Below, piece by piece: positions 6,950-18,274 of a DNA stretch of 64,000 nt (the stretch's first letter is position 1; each line of letters begins with the position of its first letter). Below the pieces are notes generated by a model, which searched no databases, was not told the DNA's origin, and saw only the letters and a program-made list of their open reading frames with translations. This DNA comes from Phocaeicola sartorii JCM 17136 = DSM 21941 (GTDB taxonomy: Bacteria; Bacteroidota; Bacteroidia; Bacteroidales; Bacteroidaceae), in NCBI RefSeq assembly GCF_000614185.1, contig NZ_BAKM01000017.1, positions 51,019-115,018 on the forward strand. The letters are read 5' to 3'. The position numbers and the translations under genes are program-made.

Positions 6950-9775
6950 ATGAACAAAAAGTTTTTAAGTGCAGTTCTGTTCGGAGCCTTGATGGTTTCG
7001 TCAACAGGAACATTCGTGTCTTGTAAAGACTATGATGAGGATATCGACCGCATCGACAAGGAATTGGTCGATATCAAGTCGGCTCTTTCAGCTTTACAGG
7101 CAAAAGTTGACGCTGGTAAGTATGTTACCAACGTAGTGAAGAACGGTGACGGTATCACTGTAACTTGGAGTGACAATTCTACAAGCACCATTGAGACTAT
7201 CAAAGGTGACAAGGGTGAAGACGGTAAGAATGGTACGGTTGTGACCATTATTGACGGTTACTGGGCATTCGACGGTGTGAAGTCTGAATATCCAGCCAAA
7301 GGTGATAAGGGTGACAAGGGTGATCAGGGCGAACCGGGTGATGCTGCCGCTGCCGGACACGATGCCAAGATTAGTGAAAACGGTTACTGGATGGTATGGG
7401 ATGCTGAAAAGGTGCATACGTTGAAACAGAATATATTGCCGGTGGTGCGGTAGCTGCACAGGTGAAAGGTGGCTGGAACATTACTGTAAAGGATGAAAAT
7501 GGTGATGAACAGACTATCTTTATCCCGAGCAGTGCTACTATGGGCTATATGGATGTCTTGAATGGCGCTAACCCGATGCGTGCACTTTATGGTATCAATG
7601 AAAAAGATGTTGAGTACGGACCGGCCAAAAAGACTTTGAAGAAAGGTTTGTACACCACTCTTGACCGTGATTTGCAAGTTGTGGTTAATCCTCAGGGAAC
7701 AGATGCTTCTGCTTATTCATTTAGCTTGATGAACTCTGCCAATGTGGATACGGAATTGCCGTTTAAGGAAGCTGTTCCGTTTAAGGATGTATTGACTAGA
7801 GCTACTTCTGAAAATGCAGTATGGGTATTGCCTCATGACTTTGTCCGTTATGAAAACATTGACGATGCCAGAACGAAGAACTATCTGTTGTTCAAGGCTA
7901 ATGACGGTGCAAAACATGCCTTGTCTCTGACTGCTACTTTGAATGAAACAACAATCAAGACTCCGTATGATTTGAGTGCTCAGTTGAAGAAGATTGGCGA
8001 AGTTTATGTAGGTTTGAAATCTTTGGAAAATTGTGCAGTTAATGTAGATTATACTCCTATTGTTTCTTATATTTCTCCGTCTGTAGATGCAGCTGCTGTA
8101 TATGACTACTGGATTACTTTGGAACAATCTGCCAAGAATTTGAAGAACGCACAGTTGTATGGTGTGGAAATAGATAAAGAAGGTCATAGCTTCAAGTTCA
8201 CAAGAGAGACAGGTGTAAATAACTCCATTGAGTTTGTTTACAACTACATTTTGATGGACGGTACTATCGTACAAGGTGATAAAGATGCTCCTCACTTCTT
8301 AGCTTATCAGCGTGAAGAAATGGCAAATGCTCATGAAATTACTTTGGAACGTCTGTACACTCCGATGGATGCTACAGTAATCTTGGATGCCAACAAAAAC
8401 TATACAAATAATTATGTATTGACTACTAAGGCATACGATTTGACAACATTGTTGAGCGATATGTCAGATGTAGAAAAAGCTGTATGGAAGAGTGCTATTG
8501 CATCTCATTCTTATAAAATGGATTTGATTGGTGGTGAAGACGGTGCTGAATGGAATACTTGGTGGGAAAACAACAATACACTGGCATGTACTCCTGTCTT
8601 TGATGTTAAGAAGAACACAGTAACATTCAGTTTCTATGTAAATGCTGACTTGTATTACAATTACAAACTGAATAAGGCATATCAGTTGACAGTTACTGTT
8701 AATGATGAGGATACTAAGACTCCTGTTGCTTCTATCATCCTGCCGTTCGAATTCACTCAGCCTACTTTGGATATCACTCGTGTAAACGGTGAAAAGGCTA
8801 TCTGGAATGACAAGAAGAATGTATTGAGCATCTATGGTGACTTGGTAAATGAAAACTATATGTATGTTCCGTTCTATGAAGCATTCACTACTGCATACGC
8901 TACACAATATAGCAAATTTGGTCCAAGTGCTAGATATTATACATTGAGTAATGCATACGAAGACGATGCAATTCTGAGAATGTACAATGCTAAATTCTTG
9001 GGTCGTAACTATGAATTATTAGAAAATGTATCACTTACGGACATTGTTTATTCAAGCAAGGCTGCTGAATGGAATACTTGCTTATGCTGGATATGTAAAT
9101 GACGAGGATTATGCATTCAATATCATAGCAGATTACAAGTTCTACGGAGTATATCCTGCAACTAAAGAACAAGTATCAGACTTTACTCTGAGATTCGCTA
9201 GCTTGCTGGGTGACGCTAAGAAGGTAGAAGCTAAGAAAGAATTTACTTCTAACAATGTAACTCGTGAAGTAGTTCTGACAGATGCTGACTTTACTTTGGT
9301 GGATGCTTTGGATGATACATTCTATCTGTTCGACGGTGTTAAGGCTGACGGCAATGTAGACAAGCGTTCTGATATGAACCTCCGTCAAGGATTTGAAGAA
9401 GGTACTGAAGGATTCGCTACAAACTTCACGCTGGCTAATGCTAATGCATCTGCATACTATTACAAGAACGGTAACAAAGTTGCTATCCCTGTTTCTGTAG
9501 GTGCGGTCGACACTAATGCTACATTCGAAACTAATACTAACACCAAGACTAGAGCTTGGGTACCGGGTGCTACCAGTGCAACAAATGTTATCGTTACAGA
9601 TCTTAATGCTAACGAAGCTATCAAGGCTCAAGGCTATGCTGCTGTTCCTGGTGGTATCATGATCCAGTTGCCTTCTAGCATTGGAACTACAGAACCTGTT
9701 ACTATCGAATTCAAACTGAAAGATGTGTTCGGTGTAACTAAGACTCTGAAAGTAGTTGTTAAGGCTGCAAAATAA
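6950..9775 (+). CDS. Phase-variable S-layer-type surface lipoprotein with collagen-like repeats (two frameshifts)
   Basis: The predicted product is about 942 residues. It begins with a lipoprotein signal (MNKKFLSAVLFGALMVSSTG, then VSC at residue 25), followed by a short coiled coil (IDRIDKELVDIKSALSALQ). Next come collagen-like Gly-X-Y triplets in two blocks (GDKGEDGKNG and KGDKGDKGDQGEPGD), and then a long beta-rich body. This plan resembles the DUF4988 / BT1927-type family, whose B. thetaiotaomicron member forms a phase-variable surface layer; assignment is by resemblance, not alignment. The frame breaks at 7407-7410, where GAAAAGG probably lacks one A, and again near 9066-9073 (net +1 or -2). 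Because many other genes here show the same kind of break, sequencing error is likelier than decay. The invertible promoter upstream predicts ON/OFF switching. Confidence 0.72.
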
Positions 9776-9788
9776 ACTTGGTTAAAAA

Positions 9789-9819
9789 AACTGCTTCCCT
9801 CTCGTGGGGGGAAGCGGTT
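9789..9819 (+). terminator. Hairpin terminator after the surface-protein gene
   Basis: An 11-base stem AACTGCTTCCC / GGGAAGCGGTT (one G-T pair) with a 9-base loop lies 13 bases after the stop codon and is followed by CCTTCT. It is a strong candidate for the end of the S-layer-type transcript. Confidence 0.7.
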
Positions 9820-9890
9820 CCTTCTAAACAAATGAATTTATCAGGAAACGATACAATCCCAATTCAGATAAAGTTCATTTTTTCAACAAG

Positions 9891-9980
9891 ATAAGACTTT
9901 CTCCGGTGGGAGAATCTTATATAATAAAAACTTTAAATTTATAAAGCGGAATCTCTGGCTTGTGATAAGTCGGAGATTTC
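9891..9980. terminator. Two further hairpins between convergent genes
   Basis: One hairpin is at 9891-9920 (arms ATAAGA-C-TTTCTCC and GGAGAA-TCTTAT). The second is at 9949-9980 (GAATCTC..CTT paired with AAG..GAGATTTC). The second lies downstream of mnmD on the minus strand, so it probably ends the leftward operon; the first may act on either strand. Confidence 0.5.
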
Positions 9981-10063
9981 TTTATGTATGCAACGGAAGC
10001 CATCTCATAGTGAGACTGCTTTTAGGTAAGACTTGACCTCTCATCCGTTTTTGCCTTGATAGT

Positions 10064-10749
10064 CTAATCAGACTTGGTTGCCCGCAGTATTTCGCGTTTT
10101 CCTCCCGGAGGCCGGGAAGGCGTTCTACTGTGAATCCGGCTGTTTGCAGCATCCTTCTTACCACCCCTTTGGCACAGTAGGTTGTCAGGATACCTCCGTC
10201 ATTCAATACCTTGTATAACGTATCGAACAGAGACTGCTCCCACATCTCGGGCTGTTTTTCGGGGGCGAAGGCATCAAAGTAGATGATATCGTATAAGGGA
10301 ACGGCAGGACGGCTGCCTTCCGCAGAGTTGAAAAGCCGGGTAAAATCGTCTTCAATTTTATGTAATGTGAACCAAGGGGATATCTCTGTTTCTGCATTCC
10401 AGGGCGCCCGATGGATGGCGTAATAATCCTCCTCATGCTGTTTGCCGATCAGGCGGGGATAGTCCAGTTGTTTCAAGGTCTCTTCGGCTAACGGATAGCG
10501 TTCGATACCTGTATAATGTACTTTCCGCCGGGTTTCTTCTGCCGAAAGCAGTGTCAGAAAGGCATTCAGGCCTGTTCCCAGTCCTATCTCCAGAATGTGG
10601 GGGTCGGAAGCGGGAGAATGCTTTAACCCCATTTCGATAAAGATATGTTGTGACTCCGTCAGTGCCCCTTTTACCGAATGATAATGCTCGTCCAGTTCGG
10701 GTACATAGAGCGTATAACTTCCATCTGCTGTTTGTTCCAGTTTCATCAT
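10064..10749 (-). CDS. mnmD: tRNA 5-methylaminomethyl-2-thiouridine methyltransferase (MnmD)
   Basis: A stand-alone MnmC methyltransferase domain that methylates the aminomethyl intermediate at wobble uridine 34 of tRNA, using SAM. Motifs are the SAM-binding HILEIGLGTGLNAF at about residue 52, YFDAFAPEKQPEMW at about 156, and GGILTTYCAKGVVRR. One C appears to be missing at 10110-10113 (minus strand GGCCTCC for GGCCCTCC). Read through, the frame ends with the family's LPGPPGGKREI motif at a stop at 10064, giving 228 residues. Without that repair the frame runs on into unrelated sequence and the motif is lost. The gene starts one base after the DedA-like gene ends, so they are translationally coupled. 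Confidence 0.85.
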
Positions 10750-10750
10750 T

Positions 10751-11218
10751 TTAATGTATTAAAGCGGAGGCTTCCAATACCCCCCATACCAATAAGGCGT
10801 AGCGGAGTATCTTTCCGATGGTCATGGCGAGAATGACAATCCATATATTGGCACGCATCATGCCCAATACAATGGATATGGCACTTCCCAAAATAGGGAT
10901 AAAGGCAAAGAAGGCCATCCAGGCACCCCGTCCGTGTACAAACCGCTCCGCACGATCCATCTTCTCTTTTTTTACATGAAAATATTTCTCGATCCATTCC
11001 ATATTGCCCAGATGTCCCATCCAGTAGCAGGTCATGCCTCCGGCAACATTGCCGGCGGTGGCGGCGGCTATACTGATCACCGGGTCCAGACCCAGCGGAC
11101 CGACACAAGCTGCCAATACGGCCTCCGAACTGAACGGGAGGACACTTCCGGCTATAAATGAGCCCAAGAAAAGGCCCCAGTATCCCCAGTCAATCAGGAA
11201 TTGAAGAATTGCATCCAT
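10751..11218 (-). CDS. DedA/YqaA-type (SNARE-associated, VTT domain) membrane protein
   Basis: A 155-residue integral membrane protein of the small YqaA branch of the VTT/DedA superfamily, proteins connected with phospholipid translocation and membrane homeostasis. Typical features are the N-terminal GYWGLFLGSFIAGSVLPFSSE, the ATAGNVAGGMTCYWMG re-entrant-like segment, the charged loop around KYFHVKKEKMDRAERF, and FIPILGSAISIVLGMM. Four to five hydrophobic helices are visible. The first 25 bases overlap the end of the upstream membrane-protein gene, and the gene ends one base before mnmD, so it sits inside an operon. The precise substrate is unknown. Confidence 0.8.
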   Translation of the reverse strand: MDAILQFLIDWGYWGLFLGSFIAGSVLPFSSEAVLAACVGPLGLDPVISIAAATAGNVAGGMTCYWMGHLGNMEWIEKYFHVKKEKMDRAERFVHGRGAWMAFFAFIPILGSAISIVLGMMRANIWIVILAMTIGKILRYALLVWGVLEASALIH

Positions 11219-12128
11219 AAATTGTATATAGTTAGAACTATTAATAGAACAAATGTAATGATGAAAAAGATGCCGGTAAAGCGGTTGTGGGTTAAAGTAA
11301 ATAAATGCCCTGTTAAAATAGATCCTGCAATGATCTGCATCTGTAGCAGGAGGTCGAAATGTTGTGGCTGCAAGATACCCAGTAAATAAATCCAGGCTTC
11401 AACGGTAATCAGGAAAAAAAGGAATATACGTGTGCGTACCTTATCCAGATAAGATACATGAAAATAATGCACGCTGCTGACCAGCGATATCAGGGTGATG
11501 ATTCCGCAGGATATGATTCTGTCCTGTCCCAATGACTCATAACTGATGGACTGAAAATGAATAAGTTCCTGTAAAGGGTGATAAAAGAGATTCATTTTGT
11601 CGTAATAGAACGCATAGCCGAAAAAGAGCCAGTAGGCACACAGAGTCCTATAAGCCCGGCAAAGAAGCTTTTGAGTGACAGGGATCTGAAACTGATCATT
11701 CCCAAATAGAACAGCGGCACAAAATAAAGCAGCTGTGGAAACAGCAAGCTTCCCAGACCGATGAAAAAGAAAGCATGGAATATGCTTCCTGCCGGATGGG
11801 GGGATTCGTAGCTGCTGAATAATTGGAAAATAGCGGCCAGAAAGGCGAGCGGCACAAAAACGGCATACTGGAAGGAATGCAGAAACAGGCAGGCTGTGGA
11901 CAGGATTACGTAAAAGCTGACATGCAAGGTACTGCGTGTCCGTATCAGCGTGAAGGCGGTGTTTATCTCGATCAGCAGGTAAGCTGTCAAGGCACAGACC
12001 AGTAAGTTGATTGCATCCTGCCATTCGTTGCCGGTGATGATCCGGAGAAACAGGCATATAAGGATGGCAGCAGGGAAGGTGAATCTTCCCTTTGCCATAT
12101 CTGTCTGGAATTTGTCATAGCCTGCCAT
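11194..12128 (-). CDS. Polytopic membrane protein of unknown function (one frameshift)
   Basis: Not recognised beyond being a Bacteroidota multi-pass membrane protein. After repair it is 311 residues with about nine hydrophobic helices, starting MAGYDKFQTDMAKG. The frame breaks at 11635-11636, where the minus strand reads GTGCCTAC. Restoring GTGCCCTAC joins GLIGLCVP to YWLFFGYAFYYDKMNL in one continuous helix, which supports a lost C rather than two genes. It lies 17 bases downstream of purD and overlaps the DedA-like gene, so it belongs to the same operon. The close linkage to purD does not by itself suggest a function. Confidence 0.6.
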
Positions 12129-12145
12129 GGTTGATAGTCCGCTGA

Positions 12146-13413
12146 TTACAGGTCGAATCCAATATCAGAACGGAAATATTTCTTGTCGAAATTGATTTTC
12201 TTCGCATTGGCGAATGATTGTGCCAAGGCTTCTTCTTTATTGGCGCCGTAGGAGCTGACTGCAATGACACGTCCGCCGCTAGTGACTACCTGACCGTCTT
12301 TCAGTGCTGTTCCTGCATGGAATACAATGCTGTTTTCAATCTCTTCTACTCCGCTGATGGCAAATCCCTTGTCGTAATGTTCCGGATATCCGCCGGATAC
12401 CAGCATGACGCATACTGCCGAACGGGGGTCTATCTCTAAGACTTTTTCATCCAGATTGCCTGCTGCCACTCCTTCAAGCAGTTCCACCAGGTCACTCTTG
12501 ATGCGTAGCATGACACTTTCCGTTTCCGGGTCGCCCATGCGTACATTGTATTCAATGACCATCGGTTCGCCCTTTACATTAATCAGGCCGAAGAAGATAA
12601 AGCTTTATAGTCGATGCCTTCTGCCGCCAGTCCTTCCACGGTGGGGCGGATGATACGTTCTTCCACTTTTTTCATCCATGCTTTGTCGGCAAACGGAACA
12701 GGAGAAACACTGCCCATACCACCGGTGTTCAACCCTTTGTCGCCTTCGCCGATGCGTTTGTAGTCTTTTGCTTCGGGCAGAATCTTGTAGTTCTTTCCAT
12801 CGGTCAGAACGAATACGGAACATTCTATACCGCTCAGGAATTCTTCAATCACTACGGTGGCGGAAGCATCACCGAACATTCCGCTCAGCATTTCTTTCAA
12901 TTCTTTCTTGGCTTCTTCCAAGGTGGGAAGAATCAGTACGCCTTTTCCGGCGCAAAGACCGTCGGCTTTCAGTACGTATGGAGCTTCCAATGTTTCCAGA
13001 AAGGCTAATCCTTCTTCCAAATTTGCGGCAGTGATACTTTTGTAACCGGCTGTCGGAATGTTGTGGCGTTGCATGAAGCCTTTGGCGAACTCCTTGCTTC
13101 CTTCCAGTACCGCACCCGCTTTTGAAGGCCCGATAACAGGAATGTTTTTCAGCGCTTCATCTTTTTTGAAATAGTCATAGATTCCTTTGACTAACGGGTC
13201 TTCGGGACCTACCACTACCATTTCTATATTATTCTTTACTACAAACTCTCTGATTGCTGTAAAGTCGTCTGCTTTAATCGCTACATTCTCGCCTACATTA
13301 CTTGTTCCGGCGTTTCCCGGTGCGATATATAGTTTCTCAATTTTGGGGCTTTGAGCAATCTTCCATGCCAGGGCGTGTTCACGTCCGCCTGAGCCTAATA
13401 GCAACAGTTTCAT
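12146..13413 (-). CDS. purD: Phosphoribosylamine-glycine ligase (one frameshift)
   Basis: GAR synthetase, which joins phosphoribosylamine and glycine with ATP in de novo purine synthesis. The N-domain starts [18 protein letters not shown]; the ATP-grasp region includes [27 protein letters not shown] and [22 protein letters not shown]; the C-part has [13 protein letters not shown]. The frame breaks at 12602-12604, where the minus strand has AAAGCTTT. Restoring AAAGGCTTT gives the family sequence DYKGFIFFGL and a 422-residue protein, the normal length. It lies 15 bases downstream of the peptidase gene on the same strand. Confidence 0.93.
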
Positions 13414-13428
13414 AATCTTATCTTTTGT

Positions 13429-15641
<2,213 letters not shown>

Positions 15642-15647
15642 AACTGT

Positions 15648-17157
15648 TTATTCTTCTGTCTTTTCCTTATTGTCATCAAATTTACGGGGTCTGCTTTTGA
15701 AATCATCGCGTCCTTCACGTCTGTCACCAAAGTTACGGTGCTCTCCTCTTCTGGAATCACCGCGTCCCTCCCGTTTGTCATCAAAATAGCGTCTTTCTCT
15801 GCGCTCTCCTCCTTTGAATTCTCCGCGTCCCTCCCGTCTGTCGTCAAAACCACGGCGCTCTCTGCGTTCTCCTCCTTTGTATTCTCCGCGTCCTTCACGT
15901 CTGTCATCGAAACTACGGCGTTCTCTACGTTCTCCATATTCTACTCTCTCCGTGTTGCGTCGCGGACGGGTTTCCTCCCGGTTGGGTTTGAATTCCTGGT
16001 CTGCATTCTCGCTGCGGAACTCTTTGTATTTACCGTCGAACAACTGATATTTGCGGAACTCACATTCCAATGCACCGTTGAACAGAGGTATTTTTATAGA
16101 AGCTTCAAGCCGATCTGGTCAAAACATTCTTCACGATAACTTAGTATCCATGCGTCATTGCCGGTGAAAGAGTGTTTCAGGCGTTCACCTATCATTTGGT
16201 ACAGGCCCAGCAGGTCGTTGGTCGAGATACGTTCGCCGTAAGGAGGATTGGTGATGATGAGGCTTTTTTCTTTGGGTTGCTCAAATTGCTGGAACGGCTG
16301 GATCTTCAAGATGATCTCCTTGCTCAGTCCGGCTGCTTTCACATTGTGAGTGGCGATTTCATTTGCCTTCGGATTATTGTCATATCCAAAAATCCGATGT
16401 GTGAACTCACGCTCCTGTGAGTCGTCGTTATAGATGCGGTCAAACAGCTCCTGGTCGAAATCGTTCCATTTTTCAAAAGCGAACTCCTTGCGGAATACGC
16501 CGGGAGCGATGTTGCGTGCTATCAGGGCGGCTTCGATAGGAATTGTTCCCGAACCGCACATCGGGTCTATCAAGTCACACTCGCCTTTCCACCCGGTCAT
16601 CAGGATCATACCGGCTGCCAGTACCTCATTCAAAGGAGCTTCTACGGCTTCCTGGCGATATCCCCGGCGGTGAAGTGACTCACCCGAGCTGTCTAGTGAC
16701 AGGGTACATTTATCCTCGGCTATATGGATGTTCAGTGCCACATCCGGATGGTTGATGCGTACAGAGGGGCGGTCTCCCGTCTTTTCACGGAAATAGTCCA
16801 CAATGGCATCTTTCACCTTGTAGGCCACGAACTTGGAGTGACGGAATTCGTTCGAGAAAACCACAGCGTCTATGGCAAAACTTTTATCTTTATCCAAAAA
16901 GTCTTCCCATGCGATGGCTTTAATCGCTTCGTAAACTTCGTCGCATTCTTCGCCTCAAAATGTTTGATGGGTTTTAGGATGCGGATGGCGGTGCGTAGGC
17001 AGAAATTTGCCTTATACATCATCTCTTTATCGCCTGTAAAGGCTACCATGCGTCTTCCTATTTCTATGTTGCTGGCTCCCAGCTCGGTGAGTTCTTTTGC
17101 CAGCACTTCTTCCAGTCCCTGGAAAGTCTTGGCGATTAGCTCGAATTCTTCCTTCAT
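15648..17157 (-). CDS. RlmL-like rRNA guanine-N2 methyltransferase with repetitive RG-rich tail (two frameshifts)
   Basis: A THUMP-domain class I SAM methyltransferase, probably modifying 23S rRNA. The ATG at 17157 (MKEEFELIAKTFQGLE) matches family starts. A THUMP region occupies about residues 1-160; then come the SAM-site DPMCGSGTIPIEAA and the N2-guanine motif NPPYGER. Two breaks split it: 16933-16935 (one T lost, restoring KFYEAIKAIAWEDF) and 16102-16103 (AAGCTT for AAGGCTT, restoring GLKASIKIPLFNGALECEF). Repaired length is 503 residues. The last 110 residues are a disordered tail of about four imperfect 19-residue units of the type GERRERRxFDDRREGRGE, probably an RNA-binding extension. 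Confidence 0.82.
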
Positions 17158-17492
17158 CTTATAATGATAATTACGTAATTTCAATTGATGGGACAAATTT
17201 AGTGATTTTCCGTTTGCTAATCAATTATTTAGGGGATTAATCTGTCTGATACAGTGAAAAAGAGGATGAAACCGGGACTTTCAGCTTCTTCGTGGGCTTC
17301 TTTTATCTACCCGGGTGGTCCGGAATCTTATCTCAAAAGGCATGATGGAGGCGAAAAATACGAATGGCAATTGTTCTATCTGGGTTGCAGCCTCTATTAT
17401 GACAGCAATACTTCGGTCGGTTTTTACCGGAACTTTAAAGAGGAACACAAATGCACAACATAAAAAGGCGTTTGTCAAGAGGGAGGTAATAT

Positions 17493-17602
17493 GGCATGGA
17501 ACTTGGTACAAAGTGCAATGAAACTTGGGGCAGGATGCGATGGAACTTGATGCAAGATTAAATGGAACTTGATGCAAGATTTAATGGAGCTGGGTGCGGA
17601 GT
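17493..17602. repeat. Five 22-bp tandem repeats, block A (GGAACTTG type)
   Basis: Exact 22-base periodicity with units at 17493, 17515, 17537, 17559 and 17581. Units are imperfect copies around ATGGAACTTGATGCAAGAT, and most contain a small dyad such as CTTG-ATG-CAAG. The first and last copies have diverged the most. Confidence 0.85.
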
Positions 17603-17611
17603 CGTTAAAAT

Positions 17612-17718
17612 ACGCCTTTATGTTTTTAAGATAGATCTTCATCTTTTAAAAATAGATCTTCATCTTTTAAAAATAGATCTTCATCTTTTAAAAATAGATC
17701 TTCATCTTTTTTAAAAAC
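17612..17718. repeat. Five 21-bp tandem repeats, block B (AGATCTTCATC type)
   Basis: Units start at 17612, 17633, 17654, 17675 and 17696. The middle three are identical (AGATCTTCATCTTTTAAAAAT); the first is degenerate (14 of 21 bases agree) and the last is 2 bases longer. Each has the dyad AGAT-CTTC-ATCT with A and T tracts outside it. Block B follows block A after 9 bases. Confidence 0.88.
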
Positions 17719-17805
17719 AACTATACGTTTTTTAAACACGCCAGCATGTTTCGTGAACAGACCTAGCCTGTTCAGTGAACAAACCTAGCTTGTTCATCGC
17801 ATTCC
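17719..17805. repeat. Four 21-22-bp units, block C (CCTAGCCTGTTC type)
   Basis: Directly after block B comes a single unit with a GTTT-TTT-AAAC dyad (17719-17739). It is followed by three 22-base units at 17740, 17762 and 17784 around CCTAGCCTGTTCAGTGAACA. The middle copy contains the perfect dyad TGTTCA-G-TGAACA. The period is the same as in blocks A and B although the sequence is different. Confidence 0.8.
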
Positions 17806-17926
17806 CCCGCTAAGTCAACATCCCCCTTTCTCCCGTCACCCTTTCATTTTATGTAATACCCACAGACAATCTGCCGGTTAAAACTGAAACCACTTCCCCT
17901 CACTTCCGTTTCAGCCGTATGTTTGT

Positions 17927-18076
17927 CTCCTTTCACAACCTAAATCAGGAATACGCACTGTGTACACATGAAGAGTGTGTGAAAGGAGGCTGAAAGGACA
18001 GTGGCAGGGCAATGACAGGAGTCCTTTCATAACCGGAACACCCATGGACAGGGCGTTTCAACGGTAGATGAAAGGA
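17927..18076. repeat. Cluster of TGAAAGGA motifs in alternating orientation
   Basis: The motif TGAAAGGA or its complement occurs at about 17929, 17980, 17991, 18022 and 18068. It makes two inverted pairs: CTCCTTTCACA (17927-17937) with TGTGAAAGGAG (17978-17988), and TGAAAGGAC (17991-17999) with GTCCTTTCA (18021-18029). Confidence 0.5.
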
Positions 18077-18274
18077 GAAAAGGAGCAGCCGGTTTTTATC
18101 GCTGAGGCGTTTAAAATGAAGATACTTCCAGCATCCCTACATGTGAATGAACAGATAATCATCCTGGATTGGAAATTATGGGTATCGGAGTCATGGACAT
18201 TAACTACCTGTGACAAGTGAATTAATTTACTTTTGGGGAGCTGCAAGAATACCTGTTTTATGAAAAGTCGGCCA

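Larger units (their letters stand above)
17158..18274. other. Gene-poor intergenic kilobase with repeat arrays
   Basis: 1.1 kb between the methyltransferase start and the oxyR end. Small frames of 60-100 codons occur on both strands (for example 17315-17521 plus), but they overlap each other and run into repeats, and none shows a recognisable domain or start context. The notable content is three consecutive blocks of 21-22-bp repeats (17493-17805) and a cluster of TGAAAGGA motifs in both orientations (17927-18076), annotated separately. Confidence 0.6.

Noticed and set aside
6950..9775. Calling the S-layer-type gene a pseudogene
   Set aside because: Its two breaks are of the same small-indel type that splits essential genes throughout the window, so sequence error is the simpler explanation.
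17254..17577. Several overlapping 60-98-codon frames on both strands
   Set aside because: They overlap each other in opposite directions and run into the tandem repeats; none has a convincing start region or domain.
17493..17805. CRISPR array
   Set aside because: The units are directly adjacent with no unique spacers of constant length, the sequence changes between blocks, and no cas genes are present.
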